NCBI GenBank assembly: GCA_947629075.1
Contig: CANRCI010000054.1
Coordinates: 1 to 9,116, forward strand
Reading direction: 5' to 3'
DNA length: 9,116 bases
Origin: an uncultured Bacilli bacterium
GTDB taxonomy: Bacteria > Bacillota_I > Bacilli_A > RF39 > UBA660
The notes under the pieces were generated by a model. The model ran no database searches, had not been told where the DNA came from, and worked only from the letters and a program-made list of their open reading frames with translations. This document shows positions 4,735 to 9,116 of this stretch, piece after piece. Position 1 is the first letter of the stretch. Each line of letters starts with the position of its first letter. The position numbers were made by a program, and so were the translations under genes.

Positions 4735-6579
4735 ATGAGAAAGAGATTAAAAGAAAAATTAAAAATTAATAGGTTGATCAAGATTGTAGTTGCTGTTGCT
4801 ATAATCGTAGCTGGAGCTGGATTGACACTTTATGGTGTTGTCGCAGACTCAACAGCGCCTGAAACAGTAGAGGTTAGTACAACTTATAACGTCATTCCAA
4901 AATATATGGAAGGTGTTAACGTTGGATTGATCAAAACTGAAAGAGGAGCAGTAAGTTACTGTATGGACCATGGTAAGAAGTTCCCATCTGGTGACGTTAT
5001 GACTCGTGATAAACAACTAGATGCTGGATTTACTTATCTACTTACCAATGGATATCCACAGAAGTCAATTACTGGTGATAACAATAAAGACTATTTTATC
5101 ACTCAGTTAGCTGTTTGGTGGTATCTAGATGAGACAACTGGTTCATCTAACTTGAGTACAGCAGTAAAGACTAATTCAAGTGATCCGCAAGGACTTAGAC
5201 CTTACGCTAAAAATTTAGTTGAAAAAGCTAAACAAGCAAGAACTGAAGGTTATGCTGAACCAAAGATTAACGCTAGTATTCAATCGACAACAATGACTAA
5301 AAACGATTTGTATTATGAATCTGGTGATATTACTGTTAAAGGTACTAATACTAATGGTAATTATACCGTTACTGCTACTGGTGCCGATAACATTATCATT
5401 ACTGATGCTAGTGGAAACGTTAAAACCGTATTTAAAGATGGTGACAAGTTCCGTGTTAAAGTACTTGCAAGTAGTGTAAGTGAAACAGCCAGTATCGCTG
5501 TTACTATTAAAACTACTGGTACATTTACAAGGGCTTATCAATACAAACCAGATAACTCAAATACTCAAAGAATGACACCATCAACGATATATCAAGTTAC
5601 TGAAGATGCTGAAACTAAGTTAAATCTTTCTGTTTCTACATCTAAATTGACAGTATCTAAACAAGATTACGATACAAAAGCACCATTAGCTGGAGCTGAA
5701 TTTAAACTATATGATTCTAACAACCGTCTAGTTGCATCTTGGACTTCAAGTGAATCTGATCAAGTCATTTCTAACTTAGCACCTGGTAAATATACTTTAA
5801 AAGAAATTGTCGCACCAGATGGATATAACATGTTAGAACAATCTATTACAGTAACAGTTGAAGCTGGAAAAGATAATAGAGTAGTTGTTTACAATAAAAA
5901 GCAAGAACCAACCGAGCTTATAATCATTAAACGTGATCGTGAAACCGGTGCTGTTCTTCCAGGAGCAACTCTTGCATTGAAAGATGCTAAAGGAAATATC
6001 GTTTCTACTTGGGAAACTACTGAAAATGGACACAGATTTCAAAAGATTCCAGAAGGAAAATATACTGTAGTCGAGATGGAAGCTCCTGCTGGATATGAAC
6101 TTTCAAAAGAAGAAATAGTCGTTGAATTAGTAGCTGGTAAAACGGCAACCGTTACGTTCTATAACCAGAAAAAACCAGATATTCCAAAAACGACAAAAGT
6201 AAGAATAAGTAAACGTGATATTACTACTGAACAAGAATTACCGGGAGCAACTTTAGTGCTTAAGAATTCTCAAGGTGAAGTAGTAGATGAATGGACATCT
6301 GGAAATGAAGAACACTTTATCGAAGGATTACCAGAAGGACACTATTCATTAGAAGAAACAGTAGCACCTGATGGTTATGTTCTATACACTGAAAAAATAG
6401 AATTTGATTTAAAAGCTGATGATATTATTCAAGACGTCATAATGTATAACACACCAGAAACCCCAGTACCAGATACAGGTGAATCAATGTCAAAGACTGC
6501 TGTTATCGCAGGTATTACAATGATGTTGATCGGAATAGGAATTGTTTATACAAGTGCAAAAAAAGAAGAAAACATCTAA
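4735..6579 (+). CDS. Sortase-anchored surface adhesin: thioester (TQXA) domain plus three SpaA/CnaB-type domains
   Basis: This 614-residue wall protein has a lysine/arginine-rich signal peptide (1-37, probable cleavage VVA|DS). Its thioester domain spans about 50-170. The sole cysteine of the protein, Cys76 in SYCMDHG, and Gln124 in TQLAVW should form the internal Cys-Gln thioester that such adhesins use to bind host or surface amines covalently (family knowledge). A beta-rich segment follows (about 175-295), then three SpaA/CnaB-type domains. Their likely isopeptide Lys/Glu/Asn sets are K309/E357/N387, K399/E447/N477 and K493/E541/N572. The C-terminus has a VPDTG sorting signal (578-582), a hydrophobic span (588-607) and a KKEENI tail. 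The start has GAGGGGG at 4721-4727. The gene looks less AT-rich than its neighbours and overlaps the sortase gene that presumably anchors it. Its ligand is unknown. Confidence 0.93.
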   Translation: MRKRLKEKLKINRLIKIVVAVAIIVAGAGLTLYGVVADSTAPETVEVSTTYNVIPKYMEGVNVGLIKTERGAVSYCMDHGKKFPSGDVMTRDKQLDAGFTYLLTNGYPQKSITGDNNKDYFITQLAVWWYLDETTGSSNLSTAVKTNSSDPQGLRPYAKNLVEKAKQARTEGYAEPKINASIQSTTMTKNDLYYESGDITVKGTNTNGNYTVTATGADNIIITDASGNVKTVFKDGDKFRVKVLASSVSETASIAVTIKTTGTFTRAYQYKPDNSNTQRMTPSTIYQVTEDAETKLNLSVSTSKLTVSKQDYDTKAPLAGAEFKLYDSNNRLVASWTSSESDQVISNLAPGKYTLKEIVAPDGYNMLEQSITVTVEAGKDNRVVVYNKKQEPTELIIIKRDRETGAVLPGATLALKDAKGNIVSTWETTENGHRFQKIPEGKYTVVEMEAPAGYELSKEEIVVELVAGKTATVTFYNQKKPDIPKTTKVRISKRDITTEQELPGATLVLKNSQGEVVDEWTSGNEEHFIEGLPEGHYSLEETVAPDGYVLYTEKIEFDLKADDIIQDVIMYNTPETPVPDTGESMSKTAVIAGITMMLIGIGIVYTSAKKEENI

Positions 6580-7225
6580 ATTAAATAAAAAACAAGTAAT
6601 TATACTAGGCCTTATCATTATTATGATAGGGTTTCTAGTATTTAGTAAGGATTATCTGCTTCAGAAAAAAGATAAATCTTACGACACTATGAACAATGAA
6701 TTGTTTGTAATGAGCGAAAACGAAATGCCCGAAGAGGTTAATATAGAAGATGAGCCTGTCGTGGTAGAAGATGAAAAAGAAGAGGAAAAGGGAAAAGAGA
6801 ATAATGTTCATCAGGGGTACTATATAGGTTATTTAGAAATACCTAAAGTAAATTTTTACAGGGGATTCGTCGATGTTAATTCACCAGATAATAATGTGGG
6901 AAAAAACATCACTATTATTTCAACTAGTGAATTTCCTGATGTTGAAAATGGTAATTTCATAATTGCTGGTCACTCAGGGACGGGAATACATTCTTATTTT
7001 AAGCATTTGTGGAAACTAAAGAAAAAAGATCGTGCAATAGTGTATTACAATCGCGTTAAGTATACTTACGAAATAGTTAATATCTATTTACAAGAAAAAA
7101 CTGGTAAGATTGGAATTTATCGTGATTATACTAAAAATACTTTGACTTTGATTACTTGTACTAAAGACAATCACAAGTCTCAAACAGTATACATTGCCGA
7201 ATTAGTAAAAAAAGAAGCTTATTAG
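6542..7225 (+). CDS. Sortase, probably dedicated to the upstream adhesin; catalytic Arg replaced by Gln
   Basis: This transpeptidase is anchored by one N-terminal membrane segment (about residues 18-35). A strongly acidic linker follows (about 58-88), then the sortase barrel with YIGYLEIPKV (93-102), catalytic His144 in AGHSGTG and Cys206 in LTLITC. It has no C-terminal membrane segment, so it is not a typical pilin (class C) sortase; I do not assign a class. In the family an Arg follows the Cys and lies five residues before a conserved Ala. Here that place is Gln214 (SQTVYIA), with Lys212 nearby. The gene overlaps the adhesin 3' end by 38 bases in another frame. No ATG is available: TTG 6542 has GGAA six bases upstream, while GTG 6554 is an alternative that removes four residues. 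Translational coupling to the adhesin is likely. Confidence 0.9.
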   Translation: MFIQVQKKKKTSKLNKKQVIILGLIIIMIGFLVFSKDYLLQKKDKSYDTMNNELFVMSENEMPEEVNIEDEPVVVEDEKEEEKGKENNVHQGYYIGYLEIPKVNFYRGFVDVNSPDNNVGKNITIISTSEFPDVENGNFIIAGHSGTGIHSYFKHLWKLKKKDRAIVYYNRVKYTYEIVNIYLQEKTGKIGIYRDYTKNTLTLITCTKDNHKSQTVYIAELVKKEAY

Positions 7226-7241
7226 AAAGAGGGTAAAACTA

Positions 7242-7982
7242 ATGTTACAATTATCATTATTGGAACAATTTCAAATATTGATAAAACTAATATTAGGGAA
7301 CCCTTTTTTTATATTCCTTTTAATATTTTCCATGATAGTAGCGGTTGTTTTGATGGATACGACTAATTTTAGTTATAAAAAAAATAAAAAGATTTATTTA
7401 GTTATATATGCCTTAGTTGCCATAGCAATTATAATAAGATATAATACCGCTTTATTTACAATGGTTGATTATCTGTTAGACAATCTATTTATGATATTTT
7501 ATTTTCCGTCATTAGCTATTCAGACGTTGATGATTATCATTATGAATATCGCTCTGTTAATTACGGTATTTAATAAGTCGATTGATGTAAGTTATAAGAG
7601 AATAAATGTCACTTTTTATTGTATAATGATGTACATTTTATTTCTTACTCTCGATTCAGTTGTAAAAAATGGTATTGATGTATATTCACAATTATCTATT
7701 TATAGTAATAGTGAAACAGTAGCTTTAGTCCAAATAAACAGTTTATTATTTATTCTTTGGGCAGGAGCTCTGTTAGTCAATTTAATTGCAATAAAGTTGA
7801 GTAAAGATCCAAATATTACTCATAAAAAAGAGAAAATAGTTGAGAAAGTAATTGCTAAAGATGACAACATTATTGCTAAAGAAGAAGATAAAAATAATGA
7901 TGATGAATATATAAATGTTCGTTTTACTAAAGAAGAATATTTATTGATGTTAAAGATATTACGCGAAAATAAAAAGGACTGA
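7242..7982 (+). CDS. Multi-pass membrane protein of unknown function in the adhesin-sortase operon
   Basis: This 246-residue protein is not one I recognise. About five hydrophobic spans are visible: residues 20-38, 51-65, 80-110 (long, perhaps two), 121-139 and 158-185. A charged C-terminal tail of ~60 residues follows (186-246), rich in Lys, Glu and Asp. It ends in an amphipathic helix-like stretch (VRFTKEEYLLMLKILREN). By the positive-inside rule the tail is probably cytoplasmic. No signal peptide, catalytic motif or transporter signature is apparent. AAAGAGGG (about 7226-7233) precedes the ATG, and only 16 bases separate it from the sortase stop, so it is the third gene of the operon. A helper role in display of the adhesin is a guess from context only. 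Confidence 0.85.
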   Translation: MLQLSLLEQFQILIKLILGNPFFIFLLIFSMIVAVVLMDTTNFSYKKNKKIYLVIYALVAIAIIIRYNTALFTMVDYLLDNLFMIFYFPSLAIQTLMIIIMNIALLITVFNKSIDVSYKRINVTFYCIMMYILFLTLDSVVKNGIDVYSQLSIYSNSETVALVQINSLLFILWAGALLVNLIAIKLSKDPNITHKKEKIVEKVIAKDDNIIAKEEDKNNDDEYINVRFTKEEYLLMLKILRENKKD

Positions 7983-8000
7983 TGTCCTTTTATTTTTTTT
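7966..8000. terminator. Bidirectional terminator between the surface operon and pyrG
   Basis: AAAAGGAC (7972-7979) pairs with GTCCTTTT (7984-7991) around loop TGAT, with a T-rich tail to the right and an A-rich stretch to the left. It therefore works in both directions. The loop contains the TGA stop of the membrane-protein gene (7980-7982), and the pyrG TAA begins at 7992 within the right arm and tail. Confidence 0.82.
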
Positions 8001-9116
8001 GATGTTTATCGATACTGGCTTTGATAAATGATTTAAATAGGGGGTGAGCTTTAGTTGGACGAGATTTGAACTCGGGGTGAAATTGACATCCGATATAATG
8101 TGGATGATTAGGATATTCAACTATCTCAACTAAGTTACTCTGCTCATTTATTCCTGAAAATACTAAACCATTTTTTTCAAGTGTTTCGCGATAAGCGTTA
8201 TTGAACTCATAACGATGACGATGGCGTTCTAAAATTTTATCTTGTCCATAGTCTTTATAAGCTAGAGTATCTTTGACCAATTTACATTCATAATTTCCAA
8301 GACGAAGTGTACCACCCATATTCGTAATAGCTTTTTGATTGGCCATTAAATCGATAATTGGATTTTTAGTAAGTTCATCAAATTCAGTTGAGTTAGCGTC
8401 TTCAATACCGCATACGTTACGAGCAAATTCGATGACAGCAATCTGCATTCCTAAACATATTCCTAGATAAGGAACATTTTTTTCACGGGCATATTTAGCG
8501 GCCTTGATTTTTCCTTCGATACCACGATTACCAAAACCACCTGGAACCAATATTCCATCGATATCTTTAAATACAGGAGTTATGTCGTCCATGTTTTCCA
8601 ATTCTTCTGAATCAATCCAATGGATGTTAACTTTGGTATTGTAGACATAGCCAGCATGTTTCATACTTTCAACTACCGATATGTAAGCGTCGTGTAACTC
8701 AACATATTTTCCAACTAAAGCGATTTCTACTTCATCTTTTAAATTGTCAACGGTATTGATCAGTTTTTTCCAAGTAGAGAGGTTCGCTTTTTTAAGATCT
8801 AGATTAAATTGTTTTAAAACTATTTCATCCATTTTTTGATTGTAATAGTTTATAGGAATCTCATATATATTTTTAACATCGACACTGTCGATTACTTGTT
8901 CTTTAGGAATACTACAGAAAAGAGAAATTTTGCTCTTTAAATTATCATCCAAAGCAATTGGGGAACGAGTTACAATGATGTCCGGTTGAATTCCCATACC
9001 ACGCAGTTCGATAACGCTGTGTTGCGTTGGTTTAGTTTTAAGTTCATCCGATCCATAAATTAGAGGAACTAGAGTAGTGTGAACAAATAAAGTATTTTCT
9101 TTTCCCAATTCATTGC
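7990..9116 (-). CDS. pyrG: CTP synthase, C-terminal part (start lies beyond the right edge)
   Basis: CTP synthase makes CTP from UTP, ATP and glutamine, the last step of de novo pyrimidine nucleotide synthesis. The frame is open to the window edge, entering with NELGKENTLFVHTTLVP, which matches the interior of the amidoligase domain. A TTG near 9108 is therefore not the real start, and about 160 of the usual ~535 residues are missing. Visible are the end of the synthase domain (PTQHSVIELRGMGIQPD) and a complete class I glutamine amidotransferase domain. In the latter, counting from codon 9108, are the nucleophile Cys218 in GICLGMQ, the oxyanion-region VPGGFGNRG, the RHRHRYEFN signature and the His344/Glu346 pair in CQFHPEF. 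It converges on the surface operon and shares its terminator. Confidence 0.96.
   Translation of the reverse strand, partial: NELGKENTLFVHTTLVPLIYGSDELKTKPTQHSVIELRGMGIQPDIIVTRSPIALDDNLKSKISLFCSIPKEQVIDSVDVKNIYEIPINYYNQKMDEIVLKQFNLDLKKANLSTWKKLINTVDNLKDEVEIALVGKYVELHDAYISVVESMKHAGYVYNTKVNIHWIDSEELENMDDITPVFKDIDGILVPGGFGNRGIEGKIKAAKYAREKNVPYLGICLGMQIAVIEFARNVCGIEDANSTEFDELTKNPIIDLMANQKAITNMGGTLRLGNYECKLVKDTLAYKDYGQDKILERHRHRYEFNNAYRETLEKNGLVFSGINEQSNLVEIVEYPNHPHYIGCQFHPEFKSRPTKAHPLFKSFIKASIDKHQKK

Noticed and set aside
4596..4781. Minus-strand hydrophobic ORF across the adhesin promoter
   Set aside because: It covers a consensus promoter and the gene start; its Phe/Leu-rich product is what AT-rich antisense DNA gives by chance.
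5215..6042. Two minus-strand ORFs opposite the adhesin gene
   Set aside because: Ser/Thr/Phe-rich antisense shadows of a repetitive coding region, without ribosome-binding sites.
5650..6450. The three adhesin repeats as a recent DNA tandem duplication
   Set aside because: The domains share the fold pattern but have diverged clearly at residue and base level, so they are old protein-domain repeats.
1..9116. Reassigned UGA codon (mollicute-type code)
   Set aside because: Trp is encoded by TGG throughout, and TGA closes the Xre and membrane-protein genes next to terminators.

Overview
The window is AT-rich bacterial DNA that uses the standard code: TGG encodes Trp, and TGA, TAA and TAG all serve as stops. 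Both tRNA genes encode their CCA end. Ribosome-binding sites are strong AGGAGG types, and a sortase-anchored wall protein is present. This points to a low-GC, Gram-positive Bacillota with a cell wall (Erysipelotrichia-like, or an uncultured gut Bacilli or Clostridia lineage); the exact lineage cannot be read from the sequence.

Left edge (1-709). A minus-strand gene of which only the first five codons are visible starts here. Its promoter region also reads as a plus-strand promoter. On the plus strand, about 190 bases containing two hairpins end in a clear intrinsic terminator (277-305); I recognise no gene there, so it is a candidate small RNA. A weak promoter with a palindrome over its -10 box then leads to an unrecognised 59-residue ORF (468-647).

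Regulator and translation block (710-3076). A small Xre-family regulator with its own terminator comes first. It is followed by tRNA-Gln(CTG), a glutamyl-tRNA synthetase gene (gltX) and a separately transcribed tRNA-Glu(CTC). The two tRNAs flanking the enzyme read CAG and GAG, and both would be glutamylated by a non-discriminating GluRS.

Isoprenoid gene (3195-4565). This is a trans-prenyl diphosphate synthase. Its N-terminal ~100 residues resemble the last domain of IspH, the final enzyme of the MEP isoprenoid pathway, without any of the iron-sulphur cysteines. It is the most unusual item in the window.

Surface operon (4735-7982). A consensus promoter drives a thioester-domain (TQXA) wall adhesin with three SpaA/CnaB-type domains and a VPDTG sorting signal. 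A sortase overlaps its 3' end, and an unrecognised multi-pass membrane protein follows. The sortase keeps His and Cys, but Gln aligns with the usual catalytic Arg.

Right edge (7990-9116). The C-terminal two-thirds of CTP synthase (pyrG) lies on the minus strand. It converges on the surface operon across a shared bidirectional terminator.
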